Assembly: GCA_963781215.1 (NCBI GenBank)
Contig: CAWAFE010000038.1
Coordinates: forward strand, 62,001-126,000
DNA from: AP-15 sp963781215
Lineage (GTDB): Bacteria; Pseudomonadota; Alphaproteobacteria; ATCC43930; CGMCC-115725
Direction of reading: 5' to 3'
Length of the DNA stretch: 64,000 nucleotides
Shown: piece by piece, positions 29,252 to 38,433 of the stretch
Position numbering within the stretch: position 1 is the first letter of the stretch
How the letters are laid out: every line of letters starts with the position of its first letter
Program-made: the position numbers and the translations under genes
The notes under the pieces: model-generated
What the model saw: only the letters and a program-made list of their open reading frames with translations
What the model was told of the DNA's origin: nothing
Database searches by the model: none

Positions 29252-32200
29252 ATGATCTCCAAATTCTTTATCGAGCACCCGGTCCTGGCCAATGTGCTGG
29301 CAATCGTGCTGGTGCTGATCGGCGCGATCTGCGTCTTTCGCCTGCCGGTCGCGCAATACCCGAACGTCGTGCCGCCGACCGTGCAGGTGATCACACGCTA
29401 TCCCGGCGCCAGCGCCCAGACAGTCATCGACACCGTCGCTTTGCCGATAGAGCTGCAGGTCAACGGCGTCCCGGGCATGATCTATATGCAGTCGACCAGC
29501 GCCTATGACGGCACCTACACTTTGACGGTGAGTTTCGAGATCGGCACCGATCCGAACATGGCACAGGTTCTGGTGCAAAACCGCGTACAGAACGCGATGG
29601 CCCAATTGCCGCAATCGGTGCAGGCGCAGGGTGTGTCGATCCGGGCGAAATCCGCATCGATCCTGGAGTTTGTAACCCTCGAGTCGCCGAATAATCAGTA
29701 CGACGCCCTCTATCTGTGGAACTACGCGACGATCAATTTGGTCAACGAATTGGCGCGGCTACCGGGTGTCGGCAACGTCATTGTGATGGGCGCCGGCGAA
29801 TACTCGATGCGAATCTGGATGGACCCGCAGAAATTGTACTCTTTCGGTCTGGCGCCGGAGGATGTGATCAAGGCGGTCAGGGAGCAGAGCCAGGAGGTCG
29901 CGGCCGGGCAAGTCGGCATGCCGCCGGCGCCAAAAGACCAGCAGTTTCAATACACCGTTGACATTCTATCGCGGTTCAGCGACCCGGGTCAGTTTGCCGA
30001 AATCGTGATCAAGGACCAGACCGCGCAAGGTGGCCGGCTCGTCCGGATCAAAGACGTCGGCCGGATCGAGATGGGAGCGCAGACCTATTCCCAGGACTTC
30101 AAGCTCAACGGCAAGCCGGCTGCCGGCATCGCCATCTACCAAGCCCCCGATGCCAATTCGCTGAAGGTCGCGGCGGTGGTTGCGGCGAAGATGGAGGAAC
30201 TCTCGCGCCGTTTCCCGGTGGGGCTGCATTTCAGCATTCCCTACAACACCACGATTTTCATCCAGGATTCGATCAACGAGGTCTACAAGACCTTGTGGCA
30301 GGCGGGGGTCCTAGTCCTGATCGTGATCCTTGTCTTTCTGCAGAACTTTCGTGCCACTTTGGTACCGGCGACGACGGTTCCGGTTACGATCATCGGTGCC
30401 TTCGCCGGCATGGCCGCCCTCGGCTACACAGTCAATTTGTCGACCCTGTTCGCGCTGATCCTGGCAATCGGCATCGTTGTCGACGATGCGATCGTCATCG
30501 TCGAAGGCGTGTCGAAATATATCGAGCAGGGCATGTCCGGTCACGACGCCGCGATCAAGGCGATGGACGAGCTGTTCGGCCCGATCATCGGCATCACCCT
30601 GGTGCTGATGGCGGTCTTTCTGCCGTCGGCCTTTGTGCCGGGTCTGAGCGGCCAGATGTTTGCACAATTTGCGCTTGTCATCGCGGTGACGGCACTGATC
30701 AGCGCGGTCAACGCGGCAACGCTCAAGCCGACACAATGCGCACTGTGGCTGCGCACACCCGTGCCGCCGGCGCAGCGGAATTTCTTTTATCGCGGCTTCA
30801 ACCGCGTCTACGAAGCGGCGGAACGCGCGTATACCGGGCTCATCGGCCGCATGGTGCGGCTGAGCGGGCTGATGGTGGTGATAGCGCTGGTGCTGTCGGC
30901 TGCGGGGATCTGGGGCATTGCGCGACTGCCGACGGCCTTCATCCCGAACGAAGATCAGGGCTACCTGATGGTGGTCGCGCAATTGCCGGACGGGGCCGCC
31001 CTCGGGCGCACGACCGCAGCCCTTGACAAGGCGACGAAGATTGCCCTCGAGACGCCGGGCGTCGACAACGTCACCGCGATTTCGGGACTGTCGGCGCTCG
31101 ACAATTTCGCTGACCTATCCAGCGCCGGCGTCAGCTTTGTCGTGCTCAAGCCATGGGATCAGCGCAGCAAGGCAAAGGGAACGGACATCCTGACGATCGC
31201 CGAACACCTGCAAGGCGCGCTTAGCGCGGCTCCCGATGGCCGGCTCTTTGTCGTGCCGCCGCCGCCGATCCAGGGTATCGGCAACGCCGGCGGTCTGCAG
31301 ATGCAGCTCGAGCTGCTCGGCGGCAGCTCTGATTATCAAAAGCTGAACATCGTCACCCAGCAGCTGGTCAAAGCGGCCCAGGCCGATCCCCGACTGCAGC
31401 GCGTCCTGACGACGTTCAGCCCCGGCGGTCCACACGTCTCGGTGACCGTGGATCGAGATCGGGCGGAGACTTTGCGGGTCTCGGTCGGAGATGTGTTTTC
31501 GGCGCTGTCGTCCTATCTCGGATCAACCTACGTCAACCAGTTCAACAAGTTCGGTCAGGTATTCCAGGTCTATGTGCAGGCCGAATCACAGTTCCGGTTG
31601 CAGCCGGACGATCTCTTAAATCTCTATGTCCGCAGTTCGGACAACCAGATGGTCCCGATCGGCGCGGTCGCACATCTCGGCTCCGAGGTCGGTCCGTCGC
31701 TCGTGACCCTCTACAATCTCTATCCCTCCGCGACGATCATCGGCGGTCCCGCCCGGGGCGTCAGCTCGGGTCAGGCGCTCGCGGCGATGGAAGACATCGC
31801 AAAAAGGACGTTGCCGGGCGATGTCGGTTATCAATGGACGACGATGTCCTATCAGGAAAAACTGACCGGCAACCAGCTCTATTACCTGTTCGGCCTGTCG
31901 GTGCTGCTGGTCTATCTCTGCCTCGCGGGTCAATATGAAAGCTGGATCTTGCCGTTGGCGGTGTTGTCGGCGGTGCCGTTGGCATTGCTCGGGCCGGTCG
32001 TAGCGCTGACCAGCCTCGGGGTCGCCAACAACCTCTACACGCAGATTGGCCTCATTCTGATGATCGCCTTGTCGGCAAAGAACGGGATTCTTATCGTCGA
32101 AATGGCGCGCGAAGGCCGAATGGTCCACGGTAAGCCGATCGTCGAAGCGGCAGTCGAGGCAGCGCGCCTGCGCTTCCGGCCGATCTTGATGACTTCGTTT

Positions 32201-32413
32201 GCTTTCGGACTCGGGGTTGTACCGCTGGTGCTGGCGACGGGCGCCGGAGCCAACGGCCGCATTTCGTTGGGCCTCAGCGTGCTCAGCGGGATCATCGCCT
32301 CGACCTGCCTCGCCGTGCTCTTCGTACCCTCGTTCTTTGCGGTGTTGCAGCGCCTCGACGAGCGTCGCAAGCGCGTCAAAGCTGCCGCGCCCGCGCCCAG
32401 CGCCGCCAACTGA
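29252..32413 (+). CDS. RND multidrug efflux pump (HAE1/AcrB type)
   Basis: A 1053-residue intact inner-membrane proton/drug antiporter, full family length. It opens with ISKFFIEHPVLANVLAIVLV. TM4 carries the proton-relay pair in AIGIVVDDAIVIVE. The porter domain includes YPNVVPPTVQVITRYPGASA, and the C-terminal TM block has ALSAKNGILIVEMAREGR. It sits at the end of the channel-adaptor-pump operon with 19 bp spacing. No dedicated repressor lies beside it. The substrate range cannot be read from sequence. Confidence 0.95.
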   Translation: MISKFFIEHPVLANVLAIVLVLIGAICVFRLPVAQYPNVVPPTVQVITRYPGASAQTVIDTVALPIELQVNGVPGMIYMQSTSAYDGTYTLTVSFEIGTDPNMAQVLVQNRVQNAMAQLPQSVQAQGVSIRAKSASILEFVTLESPNNQYDALYLWNYATINLVNELARLPGVGNVIVMGAGEYSMRIWMDPQKLYSFGLAPEDVIKAVREQSQEVAAGQVGMPPAPKDQQFQYTVDILSRFSDPGQFAEIVIKDQTAQGGRLVRIKDVGRIEMGAQTYSQDFKLNGKPAAGIAIYQAPDANSLKVAAVVAAKMEELSRRFPVGLHFSIPYNTTIFIQDSINEVYKTLWQAGVLVLIVILVFLQNFRATLVPATTVPVTIIGAFAGMAALGYTVNLSTLFALILAIGIVVDDAIVIVEGVSKYIEQGMSGHDAAIKAMDELFGPIIGITLVLMAVFLPSAFVPGLSGQMFAQFALVIAVTALISAVNAATLKPTQCALWLRTPVPPAQRNFFYRGFNRVYEAAERAYTGLIGRMVRLSGLMVVIALVLSAAGIWGIARLPTAFIPNEDQGYLMVVAQLPDGAALGRTTAALDKATKIALETPGVDNVTAISGLSALDNFADLSSAGVSFVVLKPWDQRSKAKGTDILTIAEHLQGALSAAPDGRLFVVPPPPIQGIGNAGGLQMQLELLGGSSDYQKLNIVTQQLVKAAQADPRLQRVLTTFSPGGPHVSVTVDRDRAETLRVSVGDVFSALSSYLGSTYVNQFNKFGQVFQVYVQAESQFRLQPDDLLNLYVRSSDNQMVPIGAVAHLGSEVGPSLVTLYNLYPSATIIGGPARGVSSGQALAAMEDIAKRTLPGDVGYQWTTMSYQEKLTGNQLYYLFGLSVLLVYLCLAGQYESWILPLAVLSAVPLALLGPVVALTSLGVANNLYTQIGLILMIALSAKNGILIVEMAREGRMVHGKPIVEAAVEAARLRFRPILMTSFAFGLGVVPLVLATGAGANGRISLGLSVLSGIIASTCLAVLFVPSFFAVLQRLDERRKRVKAAAPAPSAAN

Positions 32414-32422
32414 AGGCCGCCG

Positions 32423-33907
32423 TTAGGACAGGTGCAACGCGAACACGTTGAATTGCCAGGGGCGGTGGTCGATGTAGAGCCCGGGATCGACGAGCTCGCC
32501 GCCGTCGCGATCGTAGATCTCGCTGCCCGTCAGGTCGGTGAGGCGCACCTGCCGGCCGCGCAATCCCGCAAAAGGCAGCGGCAGCCGGCATTGCCCCTGG
32601 TGCCCGGTATAATTGACGACGACGACATGGCGGCTGTCGTCCGCGCCGGCCCAGGCGTAGGCGATGAAGCCGTCTGAGGCCCAATTGCCTTGCCAGGCCG
32701 CCTGCGGCTCGATCTGCGACCAGGCCCCGTCGCGAAAGGCGCCGGTCTCCTTCAGCACCCGCAACAGCCTACCATAAAAGGCGGCAATATCGGCGTTGGC
32801 CGCCTCGACCGGGCCGCGGCAGAGATGCGCCGGCACCCGCACATGCGCGCCCTCGAACTGGCCCTGATGGAAGAAGCGCAAGCCGGGTGACAGGAAGGTG
32901 ATGATTGCCGCCGCTTGGTGCTGCGGCCAGGTAAATTCGGACGCGGCGCGCGGCTCGTCGTGGTTTTCGAGAAAGCGGGTGAGCTTGTCCTGATAGTCGA
33001 GGCCGGCCAGCAAATGGCCGCGGATCGGGCCGGCATCGCCGTCCCTTAAGCGGTCGTATAGGCGCTTGTCATAGCAATAGGCGAAGCCCTGCTGCTGCAA
33101 CGTCCATTCGAGGTCCCAGTACACCTCGGCCATGAAGGTGAAGGCGGGATACCGAGCGTGGACTGCCGCCGTCGCCTTCGGCCAGAACGGCTCCGGGGTA
33201 ATCCCCCAGGTCCGCTCGAAAATCTCGGGCAGCAGCAGCATCGCCATGTCGCAGCGTACGCCGTCGCACTTGCCGGCGATCGCGGTCAGCTCGTCGATCC
33301 GCGCCCTCTGCAATTCGGGATTGGCGTAGTTGAGCTGCAAGGTGTCGGGCCAACCCGGAAAATTCGGATCGCGGCCATAGGCTAGGATCTTGGGTCCCCG
33401 GTCGGTCTCGACCCGCAGGTAGTTTTGCGGCGCGACCGCCAGCGCCGCCTCGCTGCCCTCCACATAGTAATCGGGATGAGCCTTGGCCCAGGGATGGTCG
33501 GGGGCGGTATGGTTGGGTACAAAGTCGAGCATCAGCCTGATGCCCCGCTTTGCCAGCTGTTCCCGAAATTGCGCCAACCCGGTCTCACCGCCCAACACAT
33601 CACTGGCGGTATAGGCGGTGATCGCAAAACCGGAGCCGCAGATGTCTTCCTCGGTCAGGTCAGGCAGAACGGCCTTGAACTCGGCGCGCCATTGCGGGTT
33701 ACTGCGCGAGACAGCTCGGCCGGCAGCGCCGATCTGCCACACGCTTAGCAGCCAGACCCAGTCGAAACCTCTCTCTGCAAAGCCGTCGATCGTCGCATCA
33801 TCGATGTCGGCCAGGGTGACCCGCCTGCCGGCCTCGCGTGACAGACGCTCAAGCCAAACCCGCGTATTGATCTGAAAAAGCGATGGATAACGTGGGGCGG
33901 TCGCCAT
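32423..33907 (-). CDS. Alpha-amylase family (GH13) enzyme
   Basis: A 494-residue intact GH13 protein. All four conserved regions are present: I as LMLDFVPNHTAPDHP, II as GVRCDMAMLLLP with the nucleophile Asp, III as FTFMAEVYW with the acid/base Glu, and IV as TRFLENHDEPRAA. It has no signal peptide, so it acts in the cytoplasm, probably on malto-oligosaccharides or a related alpha-glucan. GGAGGA precedes ATG 33907, and a FixK-type box lies 123 bp upstream of the start. A fragment of a close paralogue is found at 43265-43423. Confidence 0.9.
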   Translation of the reverse strand: MATAPRYPSLFQINTRVWLERLSREAGRRVTLADIDDATIDGFAERGFDWVWLLSVWQIGAAGRAVSRSNPQWRAEFKAVLPDLTEEDICGSGFAITAYTASDVLGGETGLAQFREQLAKRGIRLMLDFVPNHTAPDHPWAKAHPDYYVEGSEAALAVAPQNYLRVETDRGPKILAYGRDPNFPGWPDTLQLNYANPELQRARIDELTAIAGKCDGVRCDMAMLLLPEIFERTWGITPEPFWPKATAAVHARYPAFTFMAEVYWDLEWTLQQQGFAYCYDKRLYDRLRDGDAGPIRGHLLAGLDYQDKLTRFLENHDEPRAASEFTWPQHQAAAIITFLSPGLRFFHQGQFEGAHVRVPAHLCRGPVEAANADIAAFYGRLLRVLKETGAFRDGAWSQIEPQAAWQGNWASDGFIAYAWAGADDSRHVVVVNYTGHQGQCRLPLPFAGLRGRQVRLTDLTGSEIYDRDGGELVDPGLYIDHRPWQFNVFALHLS

Positions 33908-34244
33908 AGGTGTCCTCCAATTACGCTAATTTTCTTTTGCGTCCGACCCCACATCATCGGCACAGCATTTGGTCTGAATTGGCTCACGGATGCGTGTATC
34001 ATTGGAGATGCCGCGCGAACATCTCGACATTGACCTTGGTCAACTCCGAGCATCGTGTCTAACCATTGGCTTTTTACGGCCGCGCGGCGAGTTTCGCCGA
34101 AATTTCATAGACCAGAAGGCGTTGCGGAATCCTGCGCCTGCACGTCCCCGCTGCGACTGCTGAGCGAGCTTGTTGCGCCGCGCAAGAAACACCTGCCACT
34201 GCGGAGCCAAATGGGTCCAGACGCCTTAGGCCGGGCGTCAACGG
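33908..34244. other. Intergenic region with the GH13 promoter
   Basis: These 337 bp hold the upstream region of the GH13 gene, including the palindrome at 34030-34043. No coding sequence is supported. Confidence 0.5.
34030..34043. promoter_or_regulatory. FixK/FNR-type box upstream of the GH13 gene
   Basis: TTGAC-CTTG-GTCAA, a perfect palindrome fitting the alphaproteobacterial FixK/FnrL consensus TTGAY-N4-RTCAA. It lies 123 bp upstream of the ATG of the minus-strand GH13 gene, at a plausible distance for an activator. The match is seen directly; binding is inferred. Confidence 0.6.
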
Positions 34245-34757
34245 TCAGTACCCGGATGGGTAATACTGATAGGGCGGCGGCGGCGGATAAGAGGCAGGGG
34301 GTGCGGCGGCAGCACTGGTCGCCAACGCCGCTACACCAGCGCCGACCGCGACGCCGGCGGCGACACCGCCCCAGTTGGGCCCGCCCCCGTAATAGCCACC
34401 GCCGCCGCTGACCGCGACGTTGCGATTGACATTGACGTTACCGCTGCCGCTTACGTTGCGGTTCGCCGCGACGTTACGGTTGGCCGATACGTCGCGTTGA
34501 AAGTTGCCGCTGTTGAAGTTGCCCCGGTTGGCGTTGCCGCCGCCACGATTGCCCCCGCCGCCACCCCGGTTGGCCCCGCCGCCGCCACCGCCACCACGGC
34601 CGCCGCCACCACGCTGCACCAGCACCAGGGGTGCGCCCTTTCCGGCGCCAGCAGCAAGATCGACAGCCCCCATCCCGCCCCATCCAGATGACGGGGCGGC
34701 CGATGCGTGCGCGACCAGCAACGCGACCGGCACGACATAGATCAATATCTTCTTCAT
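34245..34757 (-). CDS. Gly/Asn-rich secreted protein
   Basis: A 170-residue protein with a signal peptide (MKKILIYVVPVALLVAHASA) and low-complexity mature part: a Gly-rich tract with Arg, an Asn/Arg/Val repeat (NRNVAANRNVSGSGNVNVNR), and a hydrophobic segment (GVAAGVAVGAGVAALATSAA) before a Pro/Tyr tail. GAGGT lies upstream of ATG 34757. Such proteins are usually envelope-associated and uncharacterised. It directly follows the gene at 34769-35164 and is probably co-transcribed. Confidence 0.65.
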   Translation of the reverse strand: MKKILIYVVPVALLVAHASAAPSSGWGGMGAVDLAAGAGKGAPLVLVQRGGGGRGGGGGGGANRGGGGGNRGGGNANRGNFNSGNFQRDVSANRNVAANRNVSGSGNVNVNRNVAVSGGGGYYGGGPNWGGVAAGVAVGAGVAALATSAAAAPPASYPPPPPYQYYPSGY

Positions 34758-34768
34758 GACCGCAGACC

Positions 34769-35164
34769 TCACTTGTTGAGGTACTTTGCTTGAACCTGTT
34801 TCCAGCCCTCGATCGCCTGGCTGCAACCAGCCTTGTCGAACGGACGCCCGGAGCCGTAGCCGAGGGCGCCGGCAAAGGTGAAGGCGGCCTTAAGTCCAAA
34901 ATGGATCGCGATCAGGTTCGCCAATTCCATTGCTCGCGAGATCTGAGCCTGCTTATCCGCTTCGGCCGAGCACTCGACCACCTGGCCCGCCATTACGCCG
35001 ACCCGACGCAACCCATCCAGGAAGGTTGGATTATCAGCGGGCGGCGTCGGCGCCTCCTGTGCGGGTGCGGCAGGGGTGGTCGAGGGGTTTTGGGGAAGCG
35101 CTGGGCTCGCCCATGTCAGGCAAGCCAGCGCCATTATAGTGGCCCGAAGTCGATACGATCGCAT
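34769..35164 (-). CDS. Secreted hypothetical protein
   Basis: A 131-residue protein with a signal peptide (ATIMALACLTWASPALPQ), a Pro/Ala/Thr linker, and a compact domain with two Cys (VVECSAEADKQ and FDKAGCSQAIEGW) that may form a disulphide. A hydrophobic Gly/Ala helix (FGLKAAFTFAGALGYGSG) lies between them. The family is not recognised. It lies 11 bp upstream of the Gly-rich protein gene. Confidence 0.65.
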   Translation of the reverse strand: MRSYRLRATIMALACLTWASPALPQNPSTTPAAPAQEAPTPPADNPTFLDGLRRVGVMAGQVVECSAEADKQAQISRAMELANLIAIHFGLKAAFTFAGALGYGSGRPFDKAGCSQAIEGWKQVQAKYLNK

Positions 35165-35283
35165 GTGTTTGCCCTTTCCGCGCTTCTGGCGAGAAATAGA
35201 TGATGCCGCTATCAGTGCTATCAGTCGACCAGAATGATTATGGCATAGCCGCTCCGGGCGCAGCGGGTCGTCAGCATCGCCCC

Positions 35284-35703
35284 TCAGCTCATGTCCTTCC
35301 CAGTTGCCCCTTTCCGCTGCCAGACTGCGTTATAGACGCAAGCGCCGGTGGTTTGGCCTCTGAGCACATAATGGGGATCGATGTGTCCCACGAATGTCTG
35401 GCCGGACGGGCTCTGCATTCTCACCTCTCCTTGCGTAGTCACATATCCCTGATAGGTGATATCGAGCGCGGCGAACCGTGCCACACCGTTTTGGATCCTC
35501 AAGGCCGGCGCTACCGGGAAATTTGGGCAATTCGATCCGGGGGCGCTCACGTTCTGAGTGAAACTGCCGATGTAGGTTCCATCGAAGTAGGTCGTCGTCT
35601 GGGGCTGGGCTTCCGTCGCGGCCATAGTCGGCGGCGGAGGCTGCTGCGGCGCGCAAGCAGCAATGGCGAGAACCGGTACGGAGAGCAAGAATAAGCGTCT
35701 CAT
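35284..35703 (-). CDS. Putative lipoprotein of unknown function
   Basis: A 139-residue protein with a good lipobox (LLSVPVLAIAAC) followed by a Pro/Gln/Thr linker and a small beta-rich domain (TTTYFDGTYIGSFTQN, then GQTFVGHIDPHYVLRGQ). Two Cys (NCPNFP, GACVYN) may pair. GGAGGAACAG lies before ATG 35703. No close family is recognised, but FDGTYIGS-like starts recur in short secreted proteins of related bacteria. Confidence 0.7.
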   Translation of the reverse strand: MRRLFLLSVPVLAIAACAPQQPPPPTMAATEAQPQTTTYFDGTYIGSFTQNVSAPGSNCPNFPVAPALRIQNGVARFAALDITYQGYVTTQGEVRMQSPSGQTFVGHIDPHYVLRGQTTGACVYNAVWQRKGATGKDMS

Positions 35704-35893
35704 CTGTTCCTCCTTCTGGGTCCGGAGACCCGGTTGACCATACTCTTGAGTGCGTGAGCCAACGCCGATCAATTACCCGCGGCCAGACCGACATTCCCCT
35801 GATTCCCGGCGGTCGCGGGGTAAGGTTTCTATGCCGCCCGTGGCGTCCATCTCGAGTGGCCGCGAGCCGCCTGTCGCTCCTTCCAAGGGCAAC

Positions 35894-36208
35894 TTATTTT
35901 TGTGCTGGCGCCTGGCCTTGCGCCGGCTGACCTTGTGCTGGCTGGCCTTGCGTAGGCTCTTTTGATGCAGGCGTTCCGCCGCGCCGCTCGTAGCGCCGTT
36001 CGACGCGTCCTCCGCGCCGCTCTTCACGCCGCTGATGGCCCTTGGTGCCGGTGGGCGCCGGTGGTGCCGGTGGGGTGCCGGTGGCTGGCGGTGGGGTCTG
36101 GGCCTCCGCGCCTGTGACTGATACGGCGAAGCCCAACGTCGCCGCTAATCCCAGAAGCGAAACCATCCTTCGACGCGAGACCATTCTCGATTCGACTTTT
36201 GAAGTCAT
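35894..36208 (-). CDS. Secreted low-complexity protein with QGQPA repeats
   Basis: A 104-residue protein. A signal peptide (MVSLLGLAATLGFAVSVTGA) is followed by Pro/Thr and Arg/Glu-rich stretches (RREERRGGRVERRYERRGG) and a C-terminal repeat TQGQPAQGQPAQGQAPAQ. AGGAGA precedes ATG 36208. The charged repeats suggest an unfolded envelope protein; the function is unknown. Confidence 0.5.
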   Translation of the reverse strand: MTSKVESRMVSRRRMVSLLGLAATLGFAVSVTGAEAQTPPPATGTPPAPPAPTGTKGHQRREERRGGRVERRYERRGGTPASKEPTQGQPAQGQPAQGQAPAQK

Positions 36209-36544
36209 TTTCAGTCTCCTAGATTTTGGCGACGTGGCAATCTCGATTTAGCACTTGCTTGCGCTAATCCGAACCGACCAGCGGCGACAGCCGGGGGGCG
36301 AGGTCCTCAGCCTAACGGAATTGCGGCCAATCATCCCGCTCCTGGATCCAGGTCATCATACTGCGAGGACTGTCTCGACCATAGAGGTTACTCCAACGAA
36401 ACCGTGAGCAAGGCGGGCCGCGGTCAGGATTGCCTTTACTCGCTTCATTTATCTTTCTCCTTTTGGTTGCAGGACAATCGAAGCTCGCCCGCGCCTGAAG
36501 GCTAAACAGCGGGTTCGCCGGCCGCTATGCAGAAATAACGGATT
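36209..36544. other. Intergenic region without a supported gene
   Basis: The gap of 336 bp is less GC-rich than its surroundings and holds no convincing frame. It carries the promoter of the small repeat protein on the minus strand. I see no box or hairpin of note. Confidence 0.4.
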
Positions 36545-37510
36545 TTACGGGTTGACGAACCGCGCTGCTGGAGCGCGTTGGAGGGTGGTCAGCGGGGTCT
36601 CGCTGAAGGCTGCCCCGTAAGCCGCCTCGAAACGCCCTAGCTCAGCGAAACCGAAGCCGTGGACAACCTCTGAGAGGTTTGTGCCATGTGGATCGGCGTC
36701 GCGCAGCACGACACGTGCCCGGCTCAACCGGCGCAACAGCACATACCGGATCGGACTCATGCCAAGGAATTCGGCGCAACATGAGCGCAAGGTCCACTCG
36801 GTCACGCCAATCCGCTCGCACAAATCGGTCATGTGCAGAGGCTCGCCCAGACGCGTCGCCAACACCTCCTCGAACCTGATCATGATCCTGGCGTGACGGC
36901 GTTTGATCGCTCCGTCAACTCGTATGCTGGTGCCGGTCAGGCAGGCGACCAGCGTCTGGATCAAACCTTGCTCGATGGCGCGCGCGACCTCCGTATGCGC
37001 CAATAATCTGGGCTTTGTCTCGGCGAGGCGGCAGATTTGCGCATGCAGGCGCCGCAGGCGCGCCACATCGCGCGCGGAAGGGCGCAGGATTTTTCTCTCC
37101 GATGGCAAGGAGAATGGCTTTCCGGAAAGAGCCCGGCCATATTGTTCGAGCTGCACCGGTTCCAGCGCTATCACGTTCCACACGAAGGAGCCAGGCGTTG
37201 ACTGGTGCAGCCGCTCGTCGCGGCCGTGGAACACAATCTCGCCCGGCTGCAATTCCGTCCCGCCCCATACCGGGAGTGGCCCGGAATGGGCCGGAAACGT
37301 CACGAAGGAGAGCTGCGGCGCCAGACAAACATAGGCAACCCGCGGAATGTCCTCCTCGCAGCGGAGCACCTGCAAATCGTGCAGCTCCGCCCATGTCAGG
37401 CGGGCCTTGAACTTGGGGCTCAGTGCAATGAGGATTTCGATTTGCGCCTGACGCAGGCTCGCCTCGTAGTGATCGGGTTCGAGGTACGTGCGCGTGCCGC
37501 TTCCCGGCAT
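36545..37510 (-). CDS. AraC-family transcriptional regulator (regulator A)
   Basis: A 321-residue intact regulator. The N-terminal domain has a cupin-like look (ELQPGEIVFHGRDERLHQST) and the C-terminal AraC domain has two helix-turn-helix units, the first around LHMTDLCERIGVTEWTLRSC and the second around LSEVVHGFGFAELGRFEAAY, with FLGMSPIRYVLLRRLSRAR between. Its first 40 codons occur again at 41820-41941, as part of a duplicated segment. The likely targets are nearby membrane or small secreted protein genes. Confidence 0.85.
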   Translation of the reverse strand: MPGSGTRTYLEPDHYEASLRQAQIEILIALSPKFKARLTWAELHDLQVLRCEEDIPRVAYVCLAPQLSFVTFPAHSGPLPVWGGTELQPGEIVFHGRDERLHQSTPGSFVWNVIALEPVQLEQYGRALSGKPFSLPSERKILRPSARDVARLRRLHAQICRLAETKPRLLAHTEVARAIEQGLIQTLVACLTGTSIRVDGAIKRRHARIMIRFEEVLATRLGEPLHMTDLCERIGVTEWTLRSCCAEFLGMSPIRYVLLRRLSRARVVLRDADPHGTNLSEVVHGFGFAELGRFEAAYGAAFSETPLTTLQRAPAARFVNP

Positions 37511-37785
37511 TCATCCCTCTGCAAAACCGAAGATCTACATTGCAGGCCGAGCATTTTGCCCAAGCTAAGGATAGATCGCGGGATCGTGGCGCCTATGCAG
37601 ATTTAACGAATTTCCGCGTCGGCTCGATGATTTCGGCCGGTTTGGCGCTGGAAGGCATGCTGACCCCCCGGCGAGGCAAGTTCGTATGCGCAACCTGCCG
37701 CGGCCTTGCGGGAGAGGCCGCTTTCTGTTCGGATACAGGTCCTGACGCCGCAAATTTGTAGAAAATGTTAGGCGGCGCGGTCATT
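37388..37785. repeat. Duplicated regulator segment, copy 1
   Basis: Related to 41820-43270. It covers the first codons of regulator A, the spacer behind it (shared stretch CTATGCAGATTTAACGAATT), the ends of regulator B, and part of the region upstream of B (shared stretches around GCGGGAGAGGCC and GCAAATTTG). In this copy A is complete and B is almost wholly deleted. Copy 2 shows the opposite. Confidence 0.7.
37593..37658 (-). pseudogene. Deletion remnant of AraC regulator B
   Basis: A 21-codon frame that keeps the start (MPSS) and the end (EIIEPTRKFVKSA) of the regulator found intact at 42019-43024 (which begins MPSSTVRAF and ends EIIEPVWKFVKSA). About 310 codons between them are missing, in frame. 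It is flanked by sequence shared with the other copy, which supports descent by duplication and deletion. Confidence 0.65.
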
Positions 37786-38093
37786 CGATGGTCTTCTGCA
37801 CTCCGGGTTTTGGACAGCGGGCTACAGCGGGCTAAGGTAAAATCTGACCAGTCCAAAAGGGGGTGGGAGGTGAATGTCAAGGAGCCAGCACAGCGGGGCG
37901 AAACGCGAGCAGCGACAGCAGCGCTTTCGGGGAGAAGACCCAGGCCTGAGCGTCAACGCGTTTGGGGTACATCCGACGATGATCAGCTACCGGAAGCAGA
38001 AGCGCAGGGGCCTACGGCAACAAGACGGCGCCGGTCGAGGATGCGCTCTTGCGCCGCCCCTCTAATCATAAACCGGCCGCGGGTCGGAGACTG
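37786..38093. other. Intergenic region before the ion-channel operon
   Basis: About 308 bp with no supported gene; short frames here lack a ribosome site and normal codon use. It should hold the promoter of the channel/AI-2E/HlyD/DUF2955 operon. Confidence 0.4.
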
Positions 38094-38420
38094 ATGCGAT
38101 CACGCCAAATCAGGCGCAACTTCTTCGTCGAGCTCTTTCGGGTGATTCGTGTCGTCTGGCCGGTCCTGTCCGGGGTTCTTCTCGCGATGGTCGGGCCCGG
38201 ACTTCTGATCGGGCACATAGAGGGGTGGCGCATCATTGACGCTCTTTATTTCACCTTTGTGACCGGTCTCACCATCGGTTACGGCGATCTGACGCCGCGA
38301 CATGTCGTGTCGCGGTTGCTCGCGGTGGTGATTGGCTTTGCCGGTATTGTGCTGACCGGCCTGGTCGCGGCGGTGAGCGTGGAGGCACTGCGAGCGGCGG
38401 CCCGCGATGCTGAAGAATGA
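38094..38420 (+). CDS. Two-TM potassium channel-like protein
   Basis: A 108-residue protein with two membrane segments (VVWPVLSGVLLAMVGPGLLI and LLAVVIGFAGIVLTGLVAAV) flanking a pore loop with the K+ selectivity filter TIGYGD. No C-terminal regulatory domain is attached. GGAG lies before ATG 38094. It is the first gene of a membrane operon and its end overlaps a possible ATG of the next gene. Confidence 0.8.
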   Translation: MRSRQIRRNFFVELFRVIRVVWPVLSGVLLAMVGPGLLIGHIEGWRIIDALYFTFVTGLTIGYGDLTPRHVVSRLLAVVIGFAGIVLTGLVAAVSVEALRAAARDAEE

Positions 38421-38433
38421 AAGGGGACAAGAA

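Noticed and set aside
34440..34620. Short repeated units that could suggest a CRISPR array
   Set aside because: They are codon-level repeats of Gly/Asn/Arg in a secreted protein gene; there is no constant repeat with variable spacers.
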